Positions 6,613 to 13,483 of a DNA stretch of 13,483 nucleotides are shown here, one piece after another; within the stretch, counting starts at the first letter, position 1; each line of letters opens with the position of its first letter. The DNA is from B1Sed10-231 sp046483385 (lineage in GTDB: Bacteria > Planctomycetota > Brocadiia > SM23-32). The stretch lies in assembly GCA_046483385.1 (NCBI GenBank), contig JAWODG010000158.1, positions 1-13,483 on the forward strand. Direction: 5' to 3'. Position numbers and translations under genes: made by a program. The notes under the pieces are model-generated. The model was not told the DNA's origin. It was given only the letters and a program-made list of their open reading frames with translations, and made no database searches.

Positions 6613-6665
6613 GGGTTGCCTCGCTGTCGACGGGTAGGCCGACTGAACTGAGGGGAACGACAGCC

Positions 6666-9600
6666 ATGTCGCTTTACGTCGGACTGGATGTCGGATCGAT
6701 AAGCGCCGACATCGTGGTGCTCAACGAAGAGGGGGATATCCTCGAGTCGCGCTACGTGAGGATATTCGGGCGGCCCCACGAGGTCGCCCTCGAGCAACTG
6801 GAGGACGTGCTGGAGGAATACGAGCGACCCGACGGCCTCTGCGTGACCGGCAGCGGGGCGAAGGTCATGGCGGACTTGCTGGACGTGCCGTTCGTCAACG
6901 AGATAGTGGCCCACAGCCGGGCCACCGCCTTCCTCCATCCCGAGGTGCGCACCATCATCGAGGTGGGAGGCACCGAGTCGAAACTCATCCTGCTGGGCCA
7001 CGGTGAGGACGGCCGCCCGCGGGTGGAGGACTTCGCCATGAACGCCCTCTGCGCGGCCGGGACCGGCTCGTTCCTCGACCAGCAGGCTTCCCGCCTGAAA
7101 GTCTCCATCGAGGAGTTCAGCGAGCTGGCCCTCAAGAGCGAGAACCCGCCGCGCGTCGCCGGCCGCTGCTCGGTGTTCGCCAAGAGCGACATGATCCACC
7201 TCCAGCAGCAGGGCACGCCGGACTACGACATCATCGCCGGGCTCTGCTACGCCATGGCGCGCAACTTCAAAAGCAGCGTCGGCATGGGCAAGGAGTTCAG
7301 CACGCCCGTCGCTTTTCAGGGCGGCGTGGCGGCCAACATCGGCATGGTGCGCGCCTTCCGCGACGTGCTGAACCTGGGCGACGACGAGCTGATCATCCCC
7401 GAGCATTTCGGCTGCATGGGCGCCATCGGGGCCGTCCTGCAGACGCTGGACGAACGCCGCGATTGCTCCTTCGACAGCCTGGCGCCGCTGCGTGACTACG
7501 TCAGCCGTCCGCACTCGGACGCCGACCGGCTGCCGCCGCTGGATGGCGACGATTACGAGATAGACATCGCGGCCCATCCCCCGCCCGACGGTGAAGGCAA
7601 GGTGGACGCCTACGTCGGCGTGGACGTCGGCTCCATCAGCACCAACGTGGTGGTCATCGACGAGGATCGCAAAGTCATCGCGCGCCGCTACCTGATGACC
7701 GAGGGCCGGCCGCTGGAGGCGGTCAAGAAGGCGCTCTACGAGGTGGGCGAGCAGATCGGTGACCGGGTGACGGTGAATGGCTGCGCCAGCACGGGCAGCG
7801 GCCGCTACCTGACGGGCGCGTTCTTCGGCGCGGACGTGATCAAGAACGAGATCACCACGCACGCCCGTGGCGCGGTCGAGTTCAACCCCGACGTGGACAC
7901 CATCTTCGAGATAGGCGGGCAGGACGCCAAATACATGTCGCTGGAGAACGGCGCGGTGGTGGACTTCGCCATGAACAAGGTCTGCGCCGCCGGCACCGGC
8001 TCGTTCCTGGAGGAGCAGGCGGAGCGGCTGGCGCTGAAGATCGAGGAGGAGTTCGGCCAGGAGGCACTCTCCAGCCAGGAGCCCTGCCAGTTGGGCGAGC
8101 GCTGCACGGTCTTCATGGAGAGCGACCTGAACTTCCACCAGCAGCGCGGCGTCCCCCGGGACGACCTGGTCGGCGGGCTCTGCTACAGCATCGTCTACAA
8201 CTACCTGAACCGGGTCGTGGAAGACCGCGAGGTCGGCGACGTCATCTTCTTCCAGGGCGGCGTGGCCTTCAACCGGGGCGTGAAGGCGGCCTTCGAGGCC
8301 GTCGTCGGCAAGAAGGTGCTGGTGCCGCCCCACCACGACATCATGGGCGCCATCGGCGCCGCGCTCATCGCCCAGGAGGAGTCCACCGGCGAGTCCGCCT
8401 TCCGGGGCTTCGACCTGCGGGACGTGGACTACGAGCTGGAGACCTTCGAGTGCAAGAACTGCTCGAACCGCTGCGAAATCCATAAGGTCAGCATCGAGGG
8501 CCGCGACCCGCTGTTCTACGGCAGCCGGTGCGGGCGGTTCGACGACAAGAAGAAGAAAAAGGGCGAGCACCTGCCTCGCCTGTTCGACGAGCGGGAGGAG
8601 GCCCTGCTCAACACCTACGAGCCCGACCAACCGACCGACCCCATCGGGGTGCGCATCGGCGTCCCGCGGGTGATGACCTTCTTCGACCTCTACCCCTTCT
8701 GGAAGGCGTTCCTCACCGAGATCGGCGCGGAGGTCGTCCTGTCCGAGCCCACCAACCGGCAGATCATCAACGACGGCAGCGACGTGATGACCACGGAGAC
8801 CTGCTTCCCCATCGTGGTCTCCCACGGGCACGTGCTCGACCTGATGGACGAGGACGTGGACCACATATTCGTGCCCAGTGTGGTCAACATGGAGCACGAG
8901 GCGGACGGCGTTGTGCACTCTTACGCCTGTCCGCTGGCGCAGGGGCTGCCCTACCTGGTGGAGTCGGCGCTCGACTGGCCCGAGGACGGGCCGCAGTTGC
9001 TGGCGCCGATCTTCCACTTCGAGCGCGGCCGCAACGCGGTGGAGAACACGCTGCGGGACCTGGCCCGCCAGTTGGGCGCCCCCGCCGGGCGGGTGGAGGA
9101 CGCCATCCGGACGGCGTGGGACGCGCTGGACCGGTTCCGGAGCTTCTGCCGGCACCGCGGAGAGGAGATCCTGGAGTCGCTGTCCGAGGACGAACACGCC
9201 GTGGTTGTCGTCAGCCGGCCTTACAACGGCTGCGACGCCGGCATGAACCTGGCCATCCCCGATAAGCTGCGCGACCTGGGTGTACTCTCCATCCCACTGG
9301 ACTTCCTGCCGCTGGAGCTGGAGGAACTGGGCGGCGAGTTCCCCCACATGTACTGGAAGTACGGACAGCGCATACTGGCCGGAGCAAAGTACATGGCCGA
9401 CAAGCCGAACCTGCATGCTCTCTATATAACCAACTTCCGCTGTGGGCCTGATTCCTTCATCAGCAAATTCTTCGATCGCCTGCTCGGCGAACCTTACCTG
9501 ACGATCGAGGTGGACCAGCACAGCGCCGACGTCGGGGCGATAACCCGATGCGAAGCGTTCATCGACAGCTTCGACAGCATCCGGCCGGCCGACCGGGGAC

Positions 9601-10880
9601 CGGCCCGGGGCGAGGACCTGTTCTTCGACATCCGCGATCGCTCGCGGGACCTCAAGGTCTACATCCCCCACATGGACGACCACGGGCACATGATGGCCGC
9701 GGTCCTGAGGGCTAACGGCGTGGACGCGGAGGCGCTGCCGGTATCCGACCACGAGAGCCTGGAACTGGGGCGCCAGTTCACCACGGGCAAGGAGTGCTAC
9801 CCCGCTATCCTGACCACCGGCGACATCATCAAGAAGACGCGGGAAGACGACTTCAATCCGGACAGGGCCGCCTTCTTCATGGCGCAGGCGCACGGGCCGT
9901 GCCGCTTCGGGCAGTATCATAAGTTTCATCGCATGGTGCTCGACGAGCTGGGCTACGAGGACGTTCCGATGGTCGTTTTGGACCAAACTCACAACTTCTC
10001 CGAGCACCTAAAAAGCTTCGGCCCCAACTTTTACCGCAACTGCTGGGACCTGCTGGTCATCGTTGATTTCATGCAGAAGATGGTCCGCGAGATACGCCCC
10101 TACGAGGTGGAGAAAGGCGAGGCGGACCGGGTCTACAGCGAGTGCCTGCGGGAGCTGGCCGAGGTGGCGGAGCGGGAAGGCGACTTCCTGCAGAAGGCGG
10201 CCGAAATCCGCCGCCGGCTGGAGGCCGTCCCGACCGAACGCGACGGGCGCCGGCCCCTCATCGGCGTGGTGGGCGAGATCTACGTGCGGAGCAACGAGTT
10301 CGCCAATGACTTCCTCATCCGCCGACTCGAGGACCTCGGCGCCCAGGTCGTCATGTCCACGCTGCAGGAATGGATCAACTACGTGGCCCACGAGAGACGG
10401 CTGATCTGCCGTCAGGAGGGCGCCCTCTGGTCACTGCTCAAGGAATGGGTCGGCGAGCTGGTGGCCCGTTGGGACGAGAGCCGCATAGCGCGCATCTTCG
10501 ACGGGGCCATCGAGCACATGCCCCGAGAGGCCCGCGCCAGCGAGGTGGTCGAACTCGGCTCGCGCTACCTCGACCCCTCCGTCAAGGGCGAGGCCGTCCT
10601 CAGCCTCGGGCGCGCCGTCGAATACGTCCACGAGGGGCTGAACGGTGTGGTCAACGTCGCCCCGTTCGGTTGCATGCCGGGCGCGCTGGTCAATGGCCTG
10701 CTCGAGCGGTTCCGCAAGGAGCACGACGGCATCCCCGTGCTGAAGCTCGCTTTTGACGGCGTCGGCCAGACCACCGACGACACCCTGCTGGAGGCGTTCG
10801 TCCACCAGGCCCGCCAGCACATGGACGGCCACGAGCCGAGAGAGATAAGAACGCCCGCAACCGCCAACGTCGAAAGGTAG
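6666..10880 (+). CDS. giant acyl-CoA dehydratase activase-related protein (two BcrAD/BadFG ATPase domains, DUF2229, HgdB-like region)
   Basis: This protein has 1404 residues. Domains in order are: ATPase 1 (about 4-260), ATPase 2 (about 316-570), a cysteine motif Cys596-x2-Cys599-x3-Cys603 with Cys622, a DUF2229/CoA-enzyme-activase domain (about 661-890), and an HgdB-like region (about 990-1385). Each ATPase has the phosphate loop (GLDVGSIS, GVDVGSIS) and the two cysteines that in HgdC hold the bridging [4Fe-4S] cluster: Cys129/Cys168 and Cys440/Cys480, in CAAGTGSFL and RCxVFxxSD. Domain 2 has the usual GGQDAK; domain 1 has the variant GGTESK. Twelve further cysteines lie after residue 660. 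HgdC-type proteins use ATP to push a low-potential electron into 2-hydroxyacyl-CoA dehydratases; this large form may combine activator and acceptor. The ATG at 6666 follows AGGGGA (6651-6656). It lies between leuC and leuD. No phage or IS sign surrounds it. Confidence 0.87.
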   Translation: MSLYVGLDVGSISADIVVLNEEGDILESRYVRIFGRPHEVALEQLEDVLEEYERPDGLCVTGSGAKVMADLLDVPFVNEIVAHSRATAFLHPEVRTIIEVGGTESKLILLGHGEDGRPRVEDFAMNALCAAGTGSFLDQQASRLKVSIEEFSELALKSENPPRVAGRCSVFAKSDMIHLQQQGTPDYDIIAGLCYAMARNFKSSVGMGKEFSTPVAFQGGVAANIGMVRAFRDVLNLGDDELIIPEHFGCMGAIGAVLQTLDERRDCSFDSLAPLRDYVSRPHSDADRLPPLDGDDYEIDIAAHPPPDGEGKVDAYVGVDVGSISTNVVVIDEDRKVIARRYLMTEGRPLEAVKKALYEVGEQIGDRVTVNGCASTGSGRYLTGAFFGADVIKNEITTHARGAVEFNPDVDTIFEIGGQDAKYMSLENGAVVDFAMNKVCAAGTGSFLEEQAERLALKIEEEFGQEALSSQEPCQLGERCTVFMESDLNFHQQRGVPRDDLVGGLCYSIVYNYLNRVVEDREVGDVIFFQGGVAFNRGVKAAFEAVVGKKVLVPPHHDIMGAIGAALIAQEESTGESAFRGFDLRDVDYELETFECKNCSNRCEIHKVSIEGRDPLFYGSRCGRFDDKKKKKGEHLPRLFDEREEALLNTYEPDQPTDPIGVRIGVPRVMTFFDLYPFWKAFLTEIGAEVVLSEPTNRQIINDGSDVMTTETCFPIVVSHGHVLDLMDEDVDHIFVPSVVNMEHEADGVVHSYACPLAQGLPYLVESALDWPEDGPQLLAPIFHFERGRNAVENTLRDLARQLGAPAGRVEDAIRTAWDALDRFRSFCRHRGEEILESLSEDEHAVVVVSRPYNGCDAGMNLAIPDKLRDLGVLSIPLDFLPLELEELGGEFPHMYWKYGQRILAGAKYMADKPNLHALYITNFRCGPDSFISKFFDRLLGEPYLTIEVDQHSADVGAITRCEAFIDSFDSIRPADRGPARGEDLFFDIRDRSRDLKVYIPHMDDHGHMMAAVLRANGVDAEALPVSDHESLELGRQFTTGKECYPAILTTGDIIKKTREDDFNPDRAAFFMAQAHGPCRFGQYHKFHRMVLDELGYEDVPMVVLDQTHNFSEHLKSFGPNFYRNCWDLLVIVDFMQKMVREIRPYEVEKGEADRVYSECLRELAEVAEREGDFLQKAAEIRRRLEAVPTERDGRRPLIGVVGEIYVRSNEFANDFLIRRLEDLGAQVVMSTLQEWINYVAHERRLICRQEGALWSLLKEWVGELVARWDESRIARIFDGAIEHMPREARASEVVELGSRYLDPSVKGEAVLSLGRAVEYVHEGLNGVVNVAPFGCMPGALVNGLLERFRKEHDGIPVLKLAFDGVGQTTDDTLLEAFVHQARQHMDGHEPREIRTPATANVER

Positions 10881-10887
10881 AAGCCCG

Positions 10888-11373
10888 ATGAAAGGCAAGT
10901 GCTGGAAGTTCGGCGACGACGTGAACACCGACGAGATAATCCCCGCCCGCTACCTGAACGTCATCGACGAAGCCGAACTGGCCGCCCACTGCATGGAGGG
11001 CATCGATGAGGACTTTGCCGACAACGCCGAGTCGGGCGATATCGTAGTGGGCGGCAAGAACTTCGGCTGCGGCTCCTCCCGAGAGCACGCGCCCGTCGCC
11101 ATCAAGGCATTCGGGATAGAGTGCGTGGTGGCCCGCTCGTTCGCCCGCATCTTCTTCCGCAACGCCATCAACATCGGCCTGCCCATCGTCGAGTGCCCCG
11201 CGGCCGCCGCCGAGGCGGAGACCGGCGACGTCATCGAGGTGGACCTGTCGGAAGGAGCTGTCGTTAACCACACGAAGAACAAATCTTACGACTTCGAGCC
11301 CTTCCCCGCCGAGCTGCAGGCCATCATAGACGCCGGCGGCCTCATCCCCTACGCCAAACGGACCGCGCGCTGA
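10888..11373 (+). CDS. leuD: 3-isopropylmalate dehydratase-like small subunit
   Basis: This 161-residue swivelling-domain subunit is the partner of the LeuC-like protein. It shows DVNTDEIIPARYLN (11-24), the active-site block NFGCGSSREHAP (58-69) with Ser64 and Arg65, and SFARIFFRNAINIGLP (84-99). The substrate-selecting loop reads RYLN, with Asn24 where, as I recall, archaeal homoaconitase has Arg (YLRT) and archaeal IPMI has Val (YLVM). YLN is common in bacterial IPMI small subunits, so isopropylmalate is the default guess. The ATG at 10888 is 7 bases after the activase stop. Its ribosome site AAAGG (10873-10877) lies inside the end of the activase gene, so translational coupling is likely. 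Confidence 0.9.
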   Translation: MKGKCWKFGDDVNTDEIIPARYLNVIDEAELAAHCMEGIDEDFADNAESGDIVVGGKNFGCGSSREHAPVAIKAFGIECVVARSFARIFFRNAINIGLPIVECPAAAAEAETGDVIEVDLSEGAVVNHTKNKSYDFEPFPAELQAIIDAGGLIPYAKRTAR

Positions 11374-11378
11374 GCGGG

Positions 11379-11402
11379 ATAGCACATCGGCCGGTGTGCT
11401 AT
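11379..11402. terminator. hairpin after leuD, between convergent genes
   Basis: A perfect 8-bp stem ATAGCACA/TGTGCTAT surrounds TCGGCCGG, which can add two more pairs. A second small stem, GACC/GGTC (11403-11413), follows directly. It starts 5 bases after the leuD stop and lies between leuD and the convergent URO-D gene, so it may end or protect both transcripts. There is no T-run, so it is not a textbook intrinsic terminator. Confidence 0.45.
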
Positions 11403-11485
11403 GACCAGCGGTCAGTGCGGGACGGTCGGTACTTCTGTTGCCGTTAACGTGGTGCTCGTGGTGTCGTTGTGGTTCCTACTCGCCG

Positions 11486-12565
11486 TCAGGCGCACGCCTC
11501 GGTCAGCCGGTCGGTGGCGTAGTGGTAGAGTTCCTCAGCCGTCGCGTCGCTCCCCGGCCAGCCGAACTTGAGCACTACCCGCAGCCCCGTCCCGACGCAG
11601 TCAACGATGCGGTCGATGGCCTCTCGGCAGCCGGCGCAACGCATCTGGGCGATCTTGCCGGAGCCCCGCAGCGCGTCCGCGACCGCCGCCGGGTCGTTCG
11701 GGTTCGGGTCCCCGGGGGAGTCGCAGGCGCAGTCCAGCATGGTGAAGTGCTCCATCTCCAGCAGGGCGGGCATCGCGTGGGCCCAGTCCCCGCAGGAGTG
11801 GATGGCCACCCCGCCGAACTCCGCCCCGAGGGCATCGTTGTAGGGATTGCTGAACGTCCGGTTGAAGTCCGCCGAACTGAACGACTGGTTGTCGTCCGAG
11901 ACCGATATGCCGCCCACGCCCGGCGCCGAGACCATGATATGGCCCGGCTCGGCCAGCGCATCACCGACGGCGTCCGCCTGCATGCGGCTGAACTCGATGA
12001 TGGCGTCGTTGATCCTGCACAGCAGCCGGTGGCCCGCCTCCGGTGCCGTCATGCACTCCACCATGAAGTTGGACGGGTCCACCACCAGCGTGGCGGTGTC
12101 GTAGGCGGACTGGGTGTCGGTCAACACGATGGGGATGGTCGAGCCCACCTGCCGCTTGAAGTGGCGGATGGTGTCCATCACCAGCCGCATCACCTCGTTC
12201 TCCTCCGGCGTCAGGGGCTCGAACTCGAGGGCCTCCGAGATGTGCTGGAAGGCGCATCGGGTGTAAGGCGCCTCGCCCTCCCACCACTCGTACTCGCAGC
12301 CGAAGCTGCACGCATAGACCCCCACCCCGTGCCACGGCTCAAGGTACGGCACGTAGTCCATCTCGACGTCGAGCGCGTGGTCGATGGACGCCATGTTGCG
12401 CTCGAAGGACTGCTCCGGGGTGCGGCAATCGCTCCAGACCTCCGACGGCGTCTGCGTCCAGACCAGGAACCGACGCCGGCCCTCGAAGAATTCCCTCACC
12501 CGCGGCAGCCGTTCGCCCGCCACCCGTTCGTACTTTTCCAGGATCGCCCGCTTCGAACTTTCCAA
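11486..12565 (-). CDS. uroporphyrinogen decarboxylase (URO-D) family methyltransferase-like protein
   Basis: This 359-residue protein is of the URO-D superfamily, which includes heme-pathway decarboxylases and the MtaA/MtbA/CmuA corrinoid:thiol methyltransferases. VSDDNQSF (222-229) matches the conserved acidic segment of the family. AIHSCGD (254-260) gives the His256-x-Cys258 zinc site of the methyltransferase branch, and EYEWWEG and PYLEPWHGVG lie in the N-terminal half. The RXXRQAGR-type N-terminal motif of true uroporphyrinogen decarboxylase is not seen, so a methyltransferase or a divergent role is favoured. The start codon is TTG, supported by AAGGAGGAG immediately upstream. It follows the MttB remnant by 68 bases on the same strand; no corrinoid-binding protein is in view. 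The substrate is unknown. Confidence 0.8.
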   Translation of the reverse strand: MESSKRAILEKYERVAGERLPRVREFFEGRRRFLVWTQTPSEVWSDCRTPEQSFERNMASIDHALDVEMDYVPYLEPWHGVGVYACSFGCEYEWWEGEAPYTRCAFQHISEALEFEPLTPEENEVMRLVMDTIRHFKRQVGSTIPIVLTDTQSAYDTATLVVDPSNFMVECMTAPEAGHRLLCRINDAIIEFSRMQADAVGDALAEPGHIMVSAPGVGGISVSDDNQSFSSADFNRTFSNPYNDALGAEFGGVAIHSCGDWAHAMPALLEMEHFTMLDCACDSPGDPNPNDPAAVADALRGSGKIAQMRCAGCREAIDRIVDCVGTGLRVVLKFGWPGSDATAEELYHYATDRLTEACA

Positions 12566-12570
12566 TTCGG

Positions 12571-12580
12571 CTCCTCCTTC
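12571..12580 (-). promoter_or_regulatory. ribosome binding site selecting the TTG start of the URO-D-like gene
   Basis: The minus-strand sequence GAAGGAGGAG contains a full AGGAGG (12577-12572), with 6 bases between it and the TTG at 12565-12563. No in-frame ATG fits a ribosome site as well, so the TTG is taken as the start. Confidence 0.75.
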
Positions 12581-12633
12581 GTCTTCCGGCGGCCCACCGT
12601 GTGTCCAATGAGACCCGCCTCAATCCGAATCCG

Positions 12634-13304
12634 TCACGCGAGGTCCTCCTTTGCGCGGTCGACGATCCGGTCGATCTCACGTTTCAGGTCCTCTTCCAAC
12701 CTGTAGTCGTGTTCGGCGACGAGCCGGCGCACCCTGTCCCGTGCCCTCTCGCGCATTCCTGGCTCACCGGCGGTCCGCCACGAGGCGAGAAAGCTGCGCT
12801 CGAACAGCGCGGGCCGCCACGTATCGCGGCAGTGCCGGGCCGTGCTCTCCAGACCGGTGAAGCTTCGCTCCTCCAGCGTCTCCATCACTTCGTCGATGCA
12901 GCGTTCCGGGTCGCAGTCCGGGTCCAGGCCCCCCCAGCAGGGCCTCAACGTGATCGCGCATCTCCAGATCGTAAACGAACTGCTCGGGGCTGAAGACCTC
13001 GTCCAGGCTGAGTGCGCCCGGGGGCCGAGAACGCCCGGCTGCCCACCGCAACGGGCTCGGTCCCGAAGGCGTCGCCGTTCTCCGCGCGCAATTCCTCCAG
13101 GAGCCTCTCGACAATCCCCCGCTCGAGGGGCACGCGGTTTCCCCGCGTTTCGAATCCCAGTCCCCGGAGGCGTTTGCGTAAATCACTGTCGAGCACCGCG
13201 ATGCCGGCATTCTCCAGCACGCGCAACATGGCTTCTTCGATGCGCTCCAGCCCATCATCGCTCAGAAGGCGCTCGCGCTGCACAAACAATCGAGTTCTGG
13301 TCAT
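12634..13304 (-). pseudogene. remnant of a MttB-family (trimethylamine methyltransferase-like) gene, central barrel missing, two frame changes
   Basis: Three adjoining minus-strand frames make one broken gene. Frame A (from ATG 13304, ribosome site GGAGAG) gives the MttB-type N-terminal helices, for example LSDDGLERIEEAMLRVLENA. Near 13020-13030 the reading moves to frame B, which starts LSLDEVFSPEQFVYDLEMRD. At a run of seven C (12929-12935) it moves to frame C, GLDPDCDPERCIDEVMETLE, then HCRDTWRPALFE and a charged C-terminal helix ending at 12634. Frames B and C match the MttB C-terminal part. Repaired, the chain would have about 222 residues against roughly 480-500 for the family, so the catalytic barrel is gone. 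Each change equals one extra base in a homopolymer (G5 at 13020-13024, C7), so sequencing error may explain the shifts but not the missing barrel. Confidence 0.72.
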
Positions 13305-13365
13305 CCGACTCTCCAGACAGCAGTTCTCCCCCGAGCGAGGGGAACATTCACGCCGGGCGGCGCGT

Positions 13366-13396
13366 CTAATATGGTGCAACGCCCCGGCGCATTCAA
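13366..13396 (-). promoter_or_regulatory. weak candidate promoter for the MttB remnant/URO-D pair
   Basis: On the minus strand TTGAAT (13396-13391) is followed after 17 bases by CATATT (13373-13368), or after 19 bases by TATTAG. The place fits the divergent 133-base gap before 13304, but the -10 match is only partial. Confidence 0.25.
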
Positions 13397-13410
13397 GCGT
13401 TACAATGGCA

Positions 13411-13416
13411 AGGGAA
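13411..13416 (+). promoter_or_regulatory. possible -10 box for the gene leaving the right edge
   Basis: TACAAT is a five-of-six match to the -10 consensus and lies 21 bases before the ATG at 13438. No good -35 box is found 16-18 bases upstream. The resulting leader would be only about 15 bases, just enough for the ribosome site. Confidence 0.25.
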
Positions 13417-13437
13417 CCCGTGAAGGAGGAAGCCGTC

Positions 13438-13483
13438 ATGATCGCCCGCAGAGCAGTCGTCGTTCTGGCCTTTTTCGCCCTGA
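13438..13483 (+). CDS. start of a gene with a signal-peptide-like N-terminus (cut by window edge)
   Basis: The ATG at 13438 follows a full ribosome site, AAGGAGGA (13423-13430), at 7 bases. The 15 readable residues, MIARRAVVVLAFFAL, show a short basic N-terminus and a hydrophobic run, as in an exported or membrane-anchored protein. Nothing further can be said about its function. It is divergent from the MttB remnant. Confidence 0.6.
   Translation, partial: MIARRAVVVLAFFAL

Noticed and set aside
6351..10007. A minus-strand open frame of more than 1200 codons opposite the activase gene
   Set aside because: It is a high-G+C shadow. The plus strand shows unbroken known domains, while the antisense peptide is repetitive (many VEHH, AAV, HLQ-like runs), has no domain, and lacks a ribosome site.
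11438..12706. A plus-strand open frame of about 420 codons opposite the URO-D-like gene
   Set aside because: The minus strand has the URO-D motifs and a perfect ribosome site; the plus-strand product is low complexity.

Overview
The window is high-G+C bacterial DNA with strongly coding-biased third positions, which leaves very long empty antisense frames. Shine-Dalgarno sites are good and several sigma70-like promoters can be read. The content suggests an environmental, probably anaerobic bacterium: a large ATP-dependent iron-sulfur dehydratase activator, aconitase-family dehydratases, a URO-D-type methyltransferase and a MttB-type methyltransferase remnant, and a GxxExxY gene surrounded by its typical dispersed repeats. 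This mix recalls the Planctomycetota, Armatimonadota or Hydrogenedentota type of genome, but the sequence alone does not fix the phylum.

Layout. (1) 1-138: the N-terminal end of an IS transposase leaving the left edge. (2) 206-1581: a small zinc-ribbon membrane protein (minus) and a divergent alpha/beta hydrolase (plus), each with a readable promoter. (3) 1582-2833: a gap with a 'CCACGGAGGCAC'-type dispersed repeat and a hairpin, then a BNR/Asp-box beta-propeller protein. (4) 2834-3633: four copies of a degenerate 'CACAGATGAACACTGAT'-type repeat, and a GxxExxY (PDDEXK-like) gene whose start codon lies in a fifth copy. (5) 3614-4474: about 860 bases without a convincing gene, holding a 16-bp perfect palindrome. 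(6) 4475-11402: the core of the window. A strong extended -10 promoter drives a compact co-directional cluster: YugP-type membrane zinc peptidase, LeuC-like aconitase-family large subunit, a 1404-residue double-ATPase acyl-CoA dehydratase activase/reductase-like protein, and the LeuD-like small subunit. It ends in a hairpin. (7) 11486-13304 (minus): a URO-D-family methyltransferase-like gene with a TTG start, preceded by a MttB-family gene that has lost its central barrel and is out of frame in two places. (8) 13438-end: the first codons of a divergent gene with a signal-peptide-like start.

The most interesting unit is the leuC-activase-leuD arrangement. The two subunits of one [4Fe-4S] hydro-lyase are separated by a giant protein of the HgdC/BadF family, which normally injects electrons into 2-hydroxyacyl-CoA dehydratases at the cost of ATP. 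Both ATPase halves keep the two cluster cysteines, so one chain could form the whole cluster-bridged dimer that HgdC makes from two chains. Whether the two enzyme systems serve one pathway, or the activase supports the LeuCD cluster, cannot be decided from sequence. No leuA or leuB is present in the window.
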